In this document: piece after piece, positions 32,516 through 40,923 of the stretch
How the letters are laid out: each line of letters begins with the position of its first letter
How positions within the stretch are numbered: the first letter of the stretch is position 1
Source: Streptomyces albicerus
GTDB taxonomy: Bacteria > Actinomycetota > Actinomycetes > Streptomycetales > Streptomycetaceae
Direction of reading: 5' to 3'
Length of the DNA: 64,000 nt
Assembly: GCF_008905045.1 (NCBI RefSeq)
Contig: NZ_VWMY01000025.1
Coordinates: forward strand, 26,332-90,331
Position numbers and translations under genes: made by a program
The notes under the pieces: model-generated
What the model was told of the DNA's origin: nothing
Databases searched by the model: none
What the model saw: the letters and a program-made list of their open reading frames with translations, nothing else

Positions 32516-32818
32516 ATGCTCCGCTACACACTGATGCGCCTGGGGATCTTCGTGGGCTGCCTCGTGGTCGTCTGGGGCCTCGTCTACTCCGGCATCGCCC
32601 CGCGCGGCCTCGGCGACTCCAACGGCATGTGGATCGTGCTGCTCGCCCTGCTGCTCTCGGCCCCCATCAGCTTCGTCGTCCTCCGCAAGGAGCGCGACCG
32701 TGCCTCGATCCAAATCGTCCAGAAGGTGGACCGCGTGAAGTCCAACCTGGAGGCCAACCGCAGCCAGGAGGACGATGCGGTGGACGAGGTGACGAGGGCC
32801 CGGGGCCAGACTTCGTAA
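32516..32818 (+). CDS. DUF4229 membrane protein, 100 aa
   Basis: A small two-helix membrane protein: LRYTLMRLGIFVGCLVVVWGLVYSG and MWIVLLALLLSAPISFVVLRKERDRAS, then a charged cytoplasmic tail. This matches DUF4229, a widespread actinobacterial family of unknown function. ATG at 32516 is preceded by GGGAAGAGTGG. It lies between the acetyltransferase and TetR genes with no tight coupling. Confidence 0.85.
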   Translation: MLRYTLMRLGIFVGCLVVVWGLVYSGIAPRGLGDSNGMWIVLLALLLSAPISFVVLRKERDRASIQIVQKVDRVKSNLEANRSQEDDAVDEVTRARGQTS

Positions 32819-32894
32819 CGCGAGTCGCAGGACAACAAGAGGAAGCCGCACCTCAACCCTGGTGGAGCCGTCGGCAGACCATACTCTTGCCCGT

Positions 32895-33536
32895 ATGGGT
32901 GGAGTGAAGAGCAAGCGGATGCCGCGGGCCGTGCGGGAACAGCAGATGCTGGACGCCGCCGTGCGGACCTTCGGGCAGCGTGGGTACCGGGCCGCTTCGA
33001 TGGACGAGATCGCCGATCTGGCGGGCGTGTCCAAGCCGTTGGTCTACCTGTACCTGAACTCCAAGGAAGACCTCTTCACCGCCTGCATCCGGCGTGAGGC
33101 GGCCGCCCTGACCGCGGCCGTACGTGCGGGAGTCCGGCCCGACCTGCCCGCCGACCGCCAACTCTGGGAAGGGCTGCGGGCGTTCTTCACGCACACCGCG
33201 CAGAACCCGGACGGCTGGGCGGTCCTGCACCTCCAGGCGCGTACGCACGGGGAGCCGTTCGCCGCCGAGGTCAGTGCGATGCGCGAGGAGATCGTCGCGT
33301 TCGTCACGCAGTTGATCGTGGTCGCGGCACGCGAGGCGCACCGGGACCCGTCGCTGCCCGAGCGCGAGGTGGCCGGCCTGGCAGAAGCCCTCGTCGGTGC
33401 CGCCGAGTCCCTCGCCGCCTGGGCCAACGCCACCCCCGGCGTCTCCGCCAGACAGGCCGCCGCGACCCTGATGAACTTCGCCTGGGCGGGGCTGGGCGAC
33501 CTGATGGAGGGCCGGCCCTGGTCGGAGCAGCGGTAG
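32895..33536 (+). CDS. TetR-family transcriptional regulator
   Basis: A 213-residue repressor with an N-terminal helix-turn-helix (REQQMLDAAVRTFGQRGYRAASMDEIADLAGVSKPLVYLYLNSKEDLF, residues about 15-62) and a helical ligand domain. ATG 32895 is chosen. It is convergent with a MaoC hydratase gene, and the double palindrome in front of the FabG gene (35954-35982) is a sensible target, so regulation of fatty-acyl metabolism by an acyl-CoA ligand is inferred. Confidence 0.88.
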   Translation: MGGVKSKRMPRAVREQQMLDAAVRTFGQRGYRAASMDEIADLAGVSKPLVYLYLNSKEDLFTACIRREAAALTAAVRAGVRPDLPADRQLWEGLRAFFTHTAQNPDGWAVLHLQARTHGEPFAAEVSAMREEIVAFVTQLIVVAAREAHRDPSLPEREVAGLAEALVGAAESLAAWANATPGVSARQAAATLMNFAWAGLGDLMEGRPWSEQR

Positions 33537-33606
33537 GAGTTCTGTCCCGGTGAGAGCGATGGCAGCAGCTCGGCACTGGTGAGCAGCAGCAACAGCTCCG
33601 CCTTGG

Positions 33607-34488
33607 TCAGAGCACCGGGAGTACTTCGCCGGCCAGGTGCAGCCGGCCACCGGCCCCGCGCAACTCGAAGTCGGCACCCTCCGCCCCGTACGACACCGCC
33701 CCCGGCAGCAGCACCGGTGCCCTGAACTCCGCCCGGACCAGGGCCGCGTGAGGCACTCCGTGCTGGGCGAGGCAACGCGCCACGGTCCACATGCCGTGCG
33801 CGATGGCCCGCGGAAACCCGAACAGCCGCGCGGCGAGGGGGTGGAGATGAATCGGATTGCGATCACCGGACGCGGCCCCGTACCGCCGCCCGACATCCCC
33901 GGCGAACCGCCACTCCGCGACAACGGGCAACGGCTTGCGCTCCTCCGGCGCGGCGGCCTGCCCAGTCTGCCCACCGCCGCTCCCCGCCGCGGTGCGGTGC
34001 CTCGCCAGATACGTACTCCGCGACTCCCACACGAGCTCGCCCCCCGCCCGAACCTCGGTCACGACGACGGCCTCGGTCCCCCGTCGATGGGGCACCAACT
34101 CCTCCACGTACACAGTGAGTTCGTACTCCCCGGTCGCCGTCATCGCCTTCCGCCGAGTAATTCCGATGGACGTATGCACCAGCCCGAGCAACGGCAAGGG
34201 AAAAGCACGTTCACTCATCAGCCGCATGGCCAAAGGAAATCCGAGAACGTGCGGATAGGTCATGGGCAGCTCATCGGCCCCCACCCCGAATCCACAGACC
34301 CGCTCGTACGCGGCAAGCTTGCCCAGATCGATACGGACGCCGGGGAGTACCAGCCGGACACGGGGCGCCGAGACTCCGTCCCGGGCCCGCTTGAAGGGGG
34401 AGAGGAACGCACCCCGGGCAAGAAGCGGCCAAAGGGATGGCGAATCGGCGAGAACGTGGGTGCGCATCGAATCCTTTACGTCATCCAT
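33607..34488 (-). CDS. MaoC-family (R)-hydratase/dehydratase
   Basis: A 293-residue protein with a C-terminal hotdog domain carrying the hydratase-2 motif GDRNPIHLHPLAARLFGFPRAIAHGMW (Asp and His catalytic, residues about 213-240) and a degenerate N-terminal hotdog, as in double-hotdog MaoC proteins. It hydrates 2-enoyl thioesters to (R)-3-hydroxyacyl thioesters. It follows the FabG gene on the same strand, separated by a family A repeat; the two catalyse successive steps, so an operon is likely. Confidence 0.88.
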   Translation of the reverse strand: MDDVKDSMRTHVLADSPSLWPLLARGAFLSPFKRARDGVSAPRVRLVLPGVRIDLGKLAAYERVCGFGVGADELPMTYPHVLGFPLAMRLMSERAFPLPLLGLVHTSIGITRRKAMTATGEYELTVYVEELVPHRRGTEAVVVTEVRAGGELVWESRSTYLARHRTAAGSGGGQTGQAAAPEERKPLPVVAEWRFAGDVGRRYGAASGDRNPIHLHPLAARLFGFPRAIAHGMWTVARCLAQHGVPHAALVRAEFRAPVLLPGAVSYGAEGADFELRGAGGRLHLAGEVLPVL

Positions 34489-34530
34489 CGCTGACCTCTC
34501 TCCTCAGTCGAGCAGGAACGGGCCCGTGTT

Positions 34531-34576
34531 TTTAGGGGCGCGGGGAACTGCGCGACCAGCCACAACGCACCCGCAG
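34531..34576 (+). repeat. Dispersed intergenic repeat, family A, short copy 2
   Basis: Reads TTTAGGGGCGCGGGGAACTG, then CGCGACCAGCCACAACGCACCCGCAG. Relative to the copies at 4682 and 40812 it has the same ends but lacks the middle hairpin segment. It lies between the FabG and MaoC genes and could be transcribed with them. Confidence 0.7.
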
Positions 34577-34593
34577 CATCTGAACGAGCCCTC

Positions 34594-35907
34594 TCACACC
34601 CCCAAGAGGCTCTGCCCGCAAACCCGAACAACCTGCCCATTGACAGCCCCAGACCCCGAACTCGCCAACCACGCAGTCGTCTCAGCCACATCAACCGGCA
34701 ACCCACCCTGACCCAGCGAGTTCATCCGCCGCCCAGCCTCACGAATGAACAACGGCACCGCAGCCGTCATCTTCGTCTCGATGAACCCGGGCGCAACGGC
34801 ATTCACCGTCACCCCGTATTCCGGGAGCGCCCGCGGCGCAAGGGACCGTACGAGCCCCACGATCCCCGCCTTGGACGCGGCGTAATTCGTCTGCCCGGCG
34901 TTCCCCGCGATCCCGGCGATGGACGCGGTGGCGACAATGCGCCCACCCGCCCGCAGCAACCCGTCCGACAGCAATGCGTCCGTCGTGCGGAGCACACTCG
35001 CAAGGTTGACCTCGATCACCGAACTCCACCGCTCCGCAGGCATGTTGGCCAGCCGCCGGTCCCGGGTGATCCCCGCGTTGTGGACGAGGACGTCGAGGCC
35101 GTCGGGCAGTGCGGCGGCCATCCGCGCGCCCGCGTCCTCCGCGGTGATGTCGAGGGGCAGCGCCTCGCCCTTCAGTCGCCCGGCGACCTGCGAGAGGTCG
35201 CCCCCGGCAGCGGGCACATCGAGGCACACCACCCGCGCCCCGTCCCGCGCCAGCGTCTCGGCAACGGCCTCCCCGATCCCGCGCGCGGCCCCCGTGACCA
35301 GGGCAGTACGCCCGGCAAGGGGCCGCTCCCAGTCCTCGGGCACCGAGGCACGGTCGGTGTCACCCACCTCGATCACCTGCCCGCTGACGTACGCGGACTT
35401 GGGCGACAGCAGAAAACGCAGCGTCGACTCGGCGGCCCCCGCGTCCACGACCCGTACGAGGTTCACGGTCCGCCCGCGCCCGATCTCCTTGCCCAGGGAG
35501 CGCGTGAAGCCTTCCAACGCCTGCTGGACCGATGCCTGTTGGTGATCGGCCGGATCGAGCGGCGCGCCGAGCACGACCACCCGCCCGCTCGCGGCGACCG
35601 ACCGTACGGCGGGATGAAGCGCCGCGTGCACCTCGGCCAGGTCGTCGATGTCTCGGACACTGGTGGCGTCGAGGACGACGGCGGCCGGTCTGTCGCCACT
35701 GTCGCCACCGGAGCTCAGTCCCGTACGGGCCAGGACGGGTGCGAGGTCCAGGTCGGACTTACCCGCGGTGAGGTGGAGCAACTCACCCGTGAACGACTGC
35801 TGTTCGGCGCTCCACCGCCGCAGCGGGACCGGCTGCGGCAGCCCGAGCCGACGGGTCAGGAACCGGCCGGGCGCGGTGCCGGTGAAGCTCAGGTAGCGGT
35901 CGGCCAT
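34594..35907 (-). CDS. High-molecular-weight 3-oxoacyl-ACP/CoA reductase (FabG4-like)
   Basis: A 437-residue protein. The C-terminal half is a full short-chain reductase: TALVTGAARGIGEAVAETLA (cofactor), LVHNAGITRDRRL, SIAGIAGNAGQTNYAASKAG (catalytic Ser-Tyr-Lys) and VNAVAPGFIETKM. The N-terminal 200 residues form a second, degenerate Rossmann domain, as in mycobacterial FabG4. ATG 35907 follows GGGAG. It reduces 3-ketoacyl thioesters, reciprocal to the MaoC step. Its promoter lies next to two palindromes. Confidence 0.92.
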   Translation of the reverse strand: MADRYLSFTGTAPGRFLTRRLGLPQPVPLRRWSAEQQSFTGELLHLTAGKSDLDLAPVLARTGLSSGGDSGDRPAAVVLDATSVRDIDDLAEVHAALHPAVRSVAASGRVVVLGAPLDPADHQQASVQQALEGFTRSLGKEIGRGRTVNLVRVVDAGAAESTLRFLLSPKSAYVSGQVIEVGDTDRASVPEDWERPLAGRTALVTGAARGIGEAVAETLARDGARVVCLDVPAAGGDLSQVAGRLKGEALPLDITAEDAGARMAAALPDGLDVLVHNAGITRDRRLANMPAERWSSVIEVNLASVLRTTDALLSDGLLRAGGRIVATASIAGIAGNAGQTNYAASKAGIVGLVRSLAPRALPEYGVTVNAVAPGFIETKMTAAVPLFIREAGRRMNSLGQGGLPVDVAETTAWLASSGSGAVNGQVVRVCGQSLLGV

Positions 35908-35953
35908 CGTCCAACTCCCAGCGCGGTCGTATTTCTTACCCCGGTTCCAGTTC

Positions 35954-35982
35954 TTACTCTGGAGTAAGGTTACCCGAGGTAA
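35954..35982. promoter_or_regulatory. Two adjacent palindromes, probable TetR operator
   Basis: TTACTCTGGAGTAA (35954-35967) and TTACCCGAGGTAA (35970-35982) lie side by side 47 bases upstream of the FabG start, with a further TTACC half-site nearer the gene. Both share TTAC...GTAA ends. A TetR dimer of dimers could bind both and block the divergent promoters of the FabG and acyl-CoA synthetase genes. The 338-base gap also holds the small reading frame at 36012. Confidence 0.6.
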
Positions 35983-36011
35983 GCCTACGTCACGGGTGGG
36001 AGGAGGTCGAG

Positions 36012-36083
36012 ATGAGACCCTTGAACCCGGCGGGCGCCGCAGTCCGCGCCGCAGTCCGCATCGCGCTCCTCGAGCGTCCCTGA
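36012..36083 (+). CDS. Possible 23-codon leader peptide with consensus ribosome site
   Basis: ATG 36012 is preceded by a perfect AGGAGG at 36001-36006, the best ribosome site in this region, and encodes MRPLNPAGAAVRAAVRIALL plus ERP before a TGA. It lies between the double palindrome and the acyl-CoA synthetase gene, on the same strand as the latter. It may be a leader peptide, a small protein, or the surviving start of a lost gene. Only the ribosome site supports it. Confidence 0.35.
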   Translation: MRPLNPAGAAVRAAVRIALLERP

Positions 36084-36245
36084 CCCGAACGCCCTTGATG
36101 CGCCTGTATGTTGGGCAAAAGATGAACAGTCGTCCGAACATGCACGAACCTCTCACTCTTCCGCACACAAGCACCTCACTTTCCCAAGTGAACCCACCAC
36201 TTCACGGGTCCGTAATGGGGGAAGCGCAAGAGTAAGGAGCCGCCC

Positions 36246-38156
36246 GTGTCCCGCGATCCCTCTTCCCACTCCATGCCCGTCATACCGGAACCCGAGGTGA
36301 GGCGGCTGGACGGGGTTGTACGAGAGGTCTCGGTGCCTCCGATGGTGCGCCCCGTGACGCACGGCTCGCTCGCGGACATCCCCTTCGACAACGCGGAGCA
36401 GGCTCCGGACGCCCCGGTGCTCAGCCGGAAGGGACCGGACGGCCGCTGGACGGACGTCACGGCGGGCGAGTTCGCGGACGAGGTACTGGCGGTCGCCAAG
36501 GGGCTGATCGCGGAGGGCCTGGTGCCGGGCGACCGGCTCGCGATCATGGCGCGTACGACGTACGAGTGGACGCTGCTGGACTTCGCGGCCTGGGCCGCGG
36601 GACTGATCACCGTCCCCGTCTACCCCACCTCGTCCGTCTTCCAGACGCGCTGGATCCTCCAGGACTCCGGCGCGGTCGCGATCGCCGTCGAGCACGTGTC
36701 GCAGGCCGCCGCGCTGGGCCCGGAGCGCGACCGGCTCCCCGACGTCCAGCACATGTGGGTCTTCGAGAAGGGACACACAGAGCGTCTGGCCGAGCTGGGC
36801 CGGGACGTGCCGGACCAGGAGGTGGAGGTACGCCGGGGCGTTCTCGGCCCCGACTCGCTTGCGACGATCATGTACACCTCCGGCACCACGGGCCGCCCCA
36901 AGGGCTGCGCCCTGACCCACGGCAACTTCTTCGCCGAGGTCGACAACGCCGTCGAGCTGCTCCACCCGGTCTTCAAGTCCACCTTCAAGGACCCGGCGTC
37001 CACGCTCCTCTACCTCCCCCTCTCGCACGTCTTCGGCCGGATGGTGTCCGTCGCCTGCATGCGCGCCCGCGTACGTCTGGGCCACGCGCCGAGCATCCGT
37101 ACGGAGGACCTGCTGGCCGACCTCGCGGGCTTCAGCCCGACCTTCCTCCTCGCCATCCCGTACGTGCTGGAGAAGGTCTACAACACCGGCCGCGCGACCG
37201 CCGAGAAGATGGGCCGCGCCGCCTCCTTCGACCGGGCGGCCCGCGTGGCCCGCGGCTACGGCGAGGCACTGGAGGCCCAGCAGCACGGCACGGGCCCCGG
37301 CCCGGGTACGAAACTCAAGGCCGCCCGCACCCTCTACGACCCCCTCGTCTACCGCCGCATCCGCGCCGCGCTCGGCGGCAAGGTCCGCCAGGTGGTCTGC
37401 GGCGGTTCCCCGCTCGGCCGCCGCCTGGCCTCCTTCTACGCCGGCGCGGGCATCCAGGTCTTCGAGGGCTACGGCCTGACCGAGTCGACCGCCGCAGCGA
37501 CCCTCACCTACCCGCACCGGCCCCGCCTCGGCACGGTCGGCTGGCCGCTGCCCGGCACCCGTGTCCGCATCGCCCAGGACGGCGAGATCCTGCTGAGCGG
37601 CGACCAGGTGTTCCGCGGCTACTGGGATCCGCGGGCGGGCGGGGTGGTCCCGGCCGACCAGGAGGGCTGGTTCGCCACGGGCGACCTCGGCGAGCTGGAC
37701 GACGACGGCTACCTCACGATCACCGGCCGCAAGAAGGACATCCTCATCACCACCAGCGGCAAGAACGTCGCCCCCGCACCCCTGGAGGACTGGCTCCGCG
37801 CCCACCCCCTCATCAACCAGTGCGTCGTGGTCGGCGACAACCGCCCCTACGTCACCGCCCTCCTCACCCTCGACGCCGAGGGCATGGACCACTGGTGCCG
37901 TATGACGGGCAAGGCCCACGTCCCGATCGCCACCCTCGTCACGGACACCGACCTCCTCGCCGTCCTCCAACGGGCCGTCGACGACGCCAACCGCCTCGTC
38001 TCCCGCGCCGAATCCATCCGCCGCTTCACGGTCCTGCCCCTCAACTTCACGGAGACGGCCGGCCATCTGACTCCCACGATGAAGCTCCGCAGGGCGGTGG
38101 TGACGCGGGAGTTCGCGCGGGAGATCGAGGAGTTGTACGGGGAGAAGGAGGAGTAG
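36246..38156 (+). CDS. Long-chain acyl-CoA synthetase (AMP-forming)
   Basis: A 636-residue ANL-superfamily enzyme, GTG start. Motifs: MYTSGTTGRPKGCALTHGNF (P-loop), GYGLTESTAA, WFATGDLGELDDDGYLTITGRKKDILITTSGKNVAP (quoted by its TGDLGELDDDG and GRKKD parts) and a C-terminal Lys in TPTMKLRR. It activates fatty acids to acyl-CoA and belongs with the FabG/MaoC pair. The bases around its 3' end begin a purine-rich tract. Confidence 0.92.
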   Translation: MSRDPSSHSMPVIPEPEVRRLDGVVREVSVPPMVRPVTHGSLADIPFDNAEQAPDAPVLSRKGPDGRWTDVTAGEFADEVLAVAKGLIAEGLVPGDRLAIMARTTYEWTLLDFAAWAAGLITVPVYPTSSVFQTRWILQDSGAVAIAVEHVSQAAALGPERDRLPDVQHMWVFEKGHTERLAELGRDVPDQEVEVRRGVLGPDSLATIMYTSGTTGRPKGCALTHGNFFAEVDNAVELLHPVFKSTFKDPASTLLYLPLSHVFGRMVSVACMRARVRLGHAPSIRTEDLLADLAGFSPTFLLAIPYVLEKVYNTGRATAEKMGRAASFDRAARVARGYGEALEAQQHGTGPGPGTKLKAARTLYDPLVYRRIRAALGGKVRQVVCGGSPLGRRLASFYAGAGIQVFEGYGLTESTAAATLTYPHRPRLGTVGWPLPGTRVRIAQDGEILLSGDQVFRGYWDPRAGGVVPADQEGWFATGDLGELDDDGYLTITGRKKDILITTSGKNVAPAPLEDWLRAHPLINQCVVVGDNRPYVTALLTLDAEGMDHWCRMTGKAHVPIATLVTDTDLLAVLQRAVDDANRLVSRAESIRRFTVLPLNFTETAGHLTPTMKLRRAVVTREFAREIEELYGEKEE

Positions 38157-38218
38157 GAGTAGGAGAGGGGGTAGGGCGGGAAGGGCGGGAACACGGTGGG
38201 GAGTAGGACGGGAAGTAC
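38139..38218 (+). repeat. Purine-rich tract after the acyl-CoA synthetase gene
   Basis: GGGGAGAAGGAGGAGTAGGA and similar G/A-rich sequence covers the last codons of the synthetase gene and the gap to the methyltransferase gene, with only scattered C and T. Comparable tracts lie near 21876, at 50121 and, on the opposite strand, within the EccC gene near 56977. Confidence 0.6.
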
Positions 38219-38251
38219 GGCGGGGCCTTGGTGGTCAGTACCCTGACCCGC

Positions 38252-39151
38252 ATGCCGCACGACCCCTCGGTGGCGGGCTTCTACGATCGGCTCGCCCCGG
38301 ACTACCACCTGATCTTCCCGGATTGGGACGCCTCCATGGCCCGTCAGGGCCAAGCCCTGGACGGGCTCATCCGCGAGCACCGGGCCGAGAGTCACTCTGC
38401 CGGCACCCACGCCGCCGGCACCCACTCCTCCGACGCACTCGATGCACTCGACGTCCTCGACTGCTCCTGCGGAATCGGCACGCAGGCCATCCCCCTCGCC
38501 CGCCGCGGCCATCGCGTGACCGCCACCGACATCAGCGCCTCGGCGGTCGCCCGCGCGGCGGGGGAGGCGTCCGCGAGGCAGGCCCGGCTGTCCACGGCGG
38601 TCGCGGACATGAGGAGCCTCCCTTTCGCGGACGCCTGTTTCGACGTCGTCGTGTGCGCCGACAACTCCCTGCCCCACCTGCTCACTCCGGAGGACGTCGG
38701 CACGGCCCTCACGGAGATGCGCCGCGTCCTTCGCCCCAACGGCCTGCTGATCGTCAGCACCCGCCCGTACGACGAGATCCGGCGCGACCGCCCCACCTCG
38801 ACGCCACCCCAACTCGGCCCGCCCGGGCCCCGGGCCCGAACCGTCACCTTCCAGCTCTGGCACTGGCACGACGACGGCGAGCGCTACGACTTGGAGCACT
38901 TCCAGCTCGTACCGAAGCTCGTACCAAAGCTCGTACCGAAGGGAGACGAGGGAGAGGGGGCGGCGGAGGGCGAGGACTGGGACGTACGAGTGCGGCGTAC
39001 CACCTACTGGGCTCTCACCCGGCGGCAGTTGGCCGAGCTGGCGACCGCCGCCGGTTTCGCCGAACCCACCTGGCGCACCCCCGAAGACACCGGCTTCTTC
39101 CAGCCCGTCCTCACCGCCGTCGCCGGTTCAGGCCACCCCGACCGCCCGTAG
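38252..39151 (+). CDS. Class I SAM-dependent methyltransferase
   Basis: A 299-residue protein with VAGFYDRLAPDYHLIFPDWDASM, the SAM-binding LDVLDCSCGIGTQAIPLARRGHRVTATDIS (motif I around residues 68-80) and ADMRSLPFADACFDVVVCADNSLPHLL, typical of small-molecule methyltransferases of the glycine-sarcosine-like group. Two low-complexity insertions occur: AGTHAAGTHSSDALDALDV before motif I and LVPKLVPKLVPK near residue 222, both from short DNA repeats. ATG 38252 is preferred; GTG 38231 is possible. Its end overlaps the convergent azlD by 24 bases. Substrate unknown. Confidence 0.85.
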   Translation: MPHDPSVAGFYDRLAPDYHLIFPDWDASMARQGQALDGLIREHRAESHSAGTHAAGTHSSDALDALDVLDCSCGIGTQAIPLARRGHRVTATDISASAVARAAGEASARQARLSTAVADMRSLPFADACFDVVVCADNSLPHLLTPEDVGTALTEMRRVLRPNGLLIVSTRPYDEIRRDRPTSTPPQLGPPGPRARTVTFQLWHWHDDGERYDLEHFQLVPKLVPKLVPKGDEGEGAAEGEDWDVRVRRTTYWALTRRQLAELATAAGFAEPTWRTPEDTGFFQPVLTAVAGSGHPDRP

Positions 39152-39442
39152 CCCCGCCGTGGTCGCCGCCGCCCCGAGTACGACGACGAGGAACGGGGCG
39201 CGCCGCCAGGCGAGTACGCCACCCACCAGCACACCCACGGGCCGGGCCCACCCCGCGAACGCGCCGCCCTCGGTCAGCGCGCCCGTGGCGAGCAGGGCGA
39301 CGAGGAGCACCACGGCTCCCGCGGCCAGCAACTCCTGGAGGCGGGCGGGCAGTTCGACCCGTCCGTGCAGCACGGGCCCCACCAGCCGGAAGGCGTACGT
39401 GCCCACGGCGAGCACCAGGATCGCGGCGACCGTCGCGCTCAC
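39128..39442 (-). CDS. azlD: AzlD-type branched-chain amino-acid export subunit
   Basis: A 104-residue protein with three to four helices (VAAILVLAVGTYAFRLVGPVL, LQELLAAGAVVLLVALLATGAL), matching the small AzlD subunit. GTG start overlapping azlC by four bases. Together AzlC and AzlD export branched-chain amino acids or analogues. Confidence 0.88.
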   Translation of the reverse strand: MSATVAAILVLAVGTYAFRLVGPVLHGRVELPARLQELLAAGAVVLLVALLATGALTEGGAFAGWARPVGVLVGGVLAWRRAPFLVVVLGAAATTAGLRAVGVA

Positions 39443-40140
39443 ACCGGCCTCCTGGAGAGGGCGAGGGCGAACAGTCCGGTGAGCGCCAGGAGCACCGGCA
39501 CCCCCGCCGGGACGGACGGCGTCACCGCGAGCGCCACCACGGCTCCGAGCACCGCGGCCCGCCGTACGCCCGCGTCGTCGCGCAGCGCGGGCAGCACCAG
39601 CGCGGCCAGGACGGCCGGGAAGGCGGCGTCAAGCCCGTACGTACCGGTGTCGCCCAGCGCGCTGCCGGCGAGGGCGCCGCCCAGCACGCACACGTTCCAG
39701 ACGGCGAACAGGCCGAGCCCGGAGACCCAGAAGGCGGCCCGCCGCCGCGCCGGATCCGGCTGGGCGAGCGCGAAGGCGACCGTCTCGTCGGTGACGAGGT
39801 GCGCGCCCACGAACCGGGAGACCCGGCCCCGTCCCAGTACATCGGCGACGGCGAGACTGAAGGCCGCCGTCCGCGTGTTGAGCAGCAGTCCCGTCGCCGC
39901 CGCGGCGAACGGGCCGCCCCCGGCAAGCAGCACCCCCACCGTGCTGAACTGCGCCGAGCCCGCGTACACCACGAGCGACATCACCACCGGCACCCAGACC
40001 GGCAGCCCGCCGGCGACGGCGATCGCACCGAAGGACACGCCGACGACACCGCTGGCGAGACAGACGAGGGAGACGTCGCGGAGGAGGGCTGTATCCAGCA
40101 CTCCGGCGGACGTCCTGGATGTTCGGAGTAGCGAACGCAT
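39439..40140 (-). CDS. azlC: AzlC-type branched-chain amino-acid exporter
   Basis: A 233-residue polytopic protein with the family marks GVSFGAIAVAGGLPVWVPVVMSLVVYAGSAQF (quoted up to 20 by GVSFGAIAVAGGLPVW), LLLNTRTAAFSLAVAD and HLVTDETVAFAL. ATG 40140 is close to a divergent cupin-HTH regulator gene (68-base gap with an inverted repeat), a usual arrangement for azlCD control. Confidence 0.92.
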   Translation of the reverse strand: MRSLLRTSRTSAGVLDTALLRDVSLVCLASGVVGVSFGAIAVAGGLPVWVPVVMSLVVYAGSAQFSTVGVLLAGGGPFAAAATGLLLNTRTAAFSLAVADVLGRGRVSRFVGAHLVTDETVAFALAQPDPARRRAAFWVSGLGLFAVWNVCVLGGALAGSALGDTGTYGLDAAFPAVLAALVLPALRDDAGVRRAAVLGAVVALAVTPSVPAGVPVLLALTGLFALALSRRPV

Positions 40141-40167
40141 GTTTTCTACAATGAACAGAGACCCGTC

Positions 40168-40185
40168 CGTTCGTCAAGGCGAACG
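40168..40185. promoter_or_regulatory. Inverted repeat between azlC and its divergent regulator
   Basis: CGTTCG-TCAAGG-CGAACG lies in the 68-base divergent gap. A further CGAACG occurs just before the regulator start. It is a fair operator for the HTH-cupin protein. Confidence 0.45.
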
Positions 40186-40208
40186 ATCGTACCTCTGGAG
40201 CGAACGCC

Positions 40209-40778
40209 ATGGCCGATGCCCGACCCCCGTCCAGCCTCCCCCTCGACTGGATCGCCGCCTCCCTGCGCCGCGAACGCACCCGCGCCGGCCTCTCCCTCTC
40301 CGAGCTGGCCAAGCGCGCGGGCATCGCGAAATCCACGCTCTCCCAACTGGAGGCGGCGAGCGGCAACCCGAGCGTGGAGACGCTGTGGGCACTGGGCGTC
40401 GCGCTCGGCGTACCGTTCAGCGCACTCGTGGAACCGCCTGCCCCCGCGGTCCAGGTGATCCGCGCGGGCGAGGGCCCGACGGTCCACTCCGAGCAGGCCA
40501 GTTATGCGGCGACACTGCTGTCCGCCAGTCCGCCGGGCGCGCGGCGGGACATCTACCACTTGCGGGTGGAGCCGGGTGCCGCGCGCGAGTCGGACCCGCA
40601 CATTCCGGGCACGGTCGAGCACCTCGTCGTCGCCACGGGCCGCCTGCTCGCAGGGCCACGCGGGGAGGCCGTGGAACTGGGCCCAGGCGACTACATGGCA
40701 TACCGGGGCGACGTACCGCACGCATACGAGGCGTTGGTGCCGACAACGACGTTCGTACTGGTCATGCAGCACACCTGA
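40209..40778 (+). CDS. HTH (Xre) regulator with cupin sensor domain
   Basis: A 189-residue protein: Xre helix-turn-helix (RRERTRAGLSLSELAKRAGIAKSTLSQLEAASGNPSVETLWALGVALG region, residues about 20-70) and a C-terminal cupin (HIPGTVEHLVVATGRLLAG, DYMAYRGDVPHAYEAL). Such regulators sense small polar ligands. Placement beside azlC suggests it controls amino-acid export. Confidence 0.9.
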   Translation: MADARPPSSLPLDWIAASLRRERTRAGLSLSELAKRAGIAKSTLSQLEAASGNPSVETLWALGVALGVPFSALVEPPAPAVQVIRAGEGPTVHSEQASYAATLLSASPPGARRDIYHLRVEPGAARESDPHIPGTVEHLVVATGRLLAGPRGEAVELGPGDYMAYRGDVPHAYEALVPTTTFVLVMQHT

Positions 40779-40811
40779 GGTCATGCGGAATGCCCAGGCA
40801 GAGGCGGCCCC

Positions 40812-40883
40812 ATAGGGGCGCGGGGCTGTGTCAATATGCGGCTCCGCCGCGTGGGCGCGACCAGCCCCCACACACCCGCAGCC
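40812..40883 (+). repeat. Dispersed intergenic repeat, family A, copy 3
   Basis: ATAGGGGCGCGGGGCTGTG at the left end, GCGGC-TCC-GCCGC mini-hairpin at 40838-40850, then GTGGGCGCGACCAGCCCCCAC and ACCCGCAGCC. It is the full-length form and agrees with the reverse complement of the 4682 copy. It lies between the convergent cupin-HTH and RpiR genes, where its hairpin could help end transcription. Confidence 0.75.
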
Positions 40884-40923
40884 GAACTCGAACCCGAACC
40901 GTAACCCCCTCAAGCCAGCGCAG

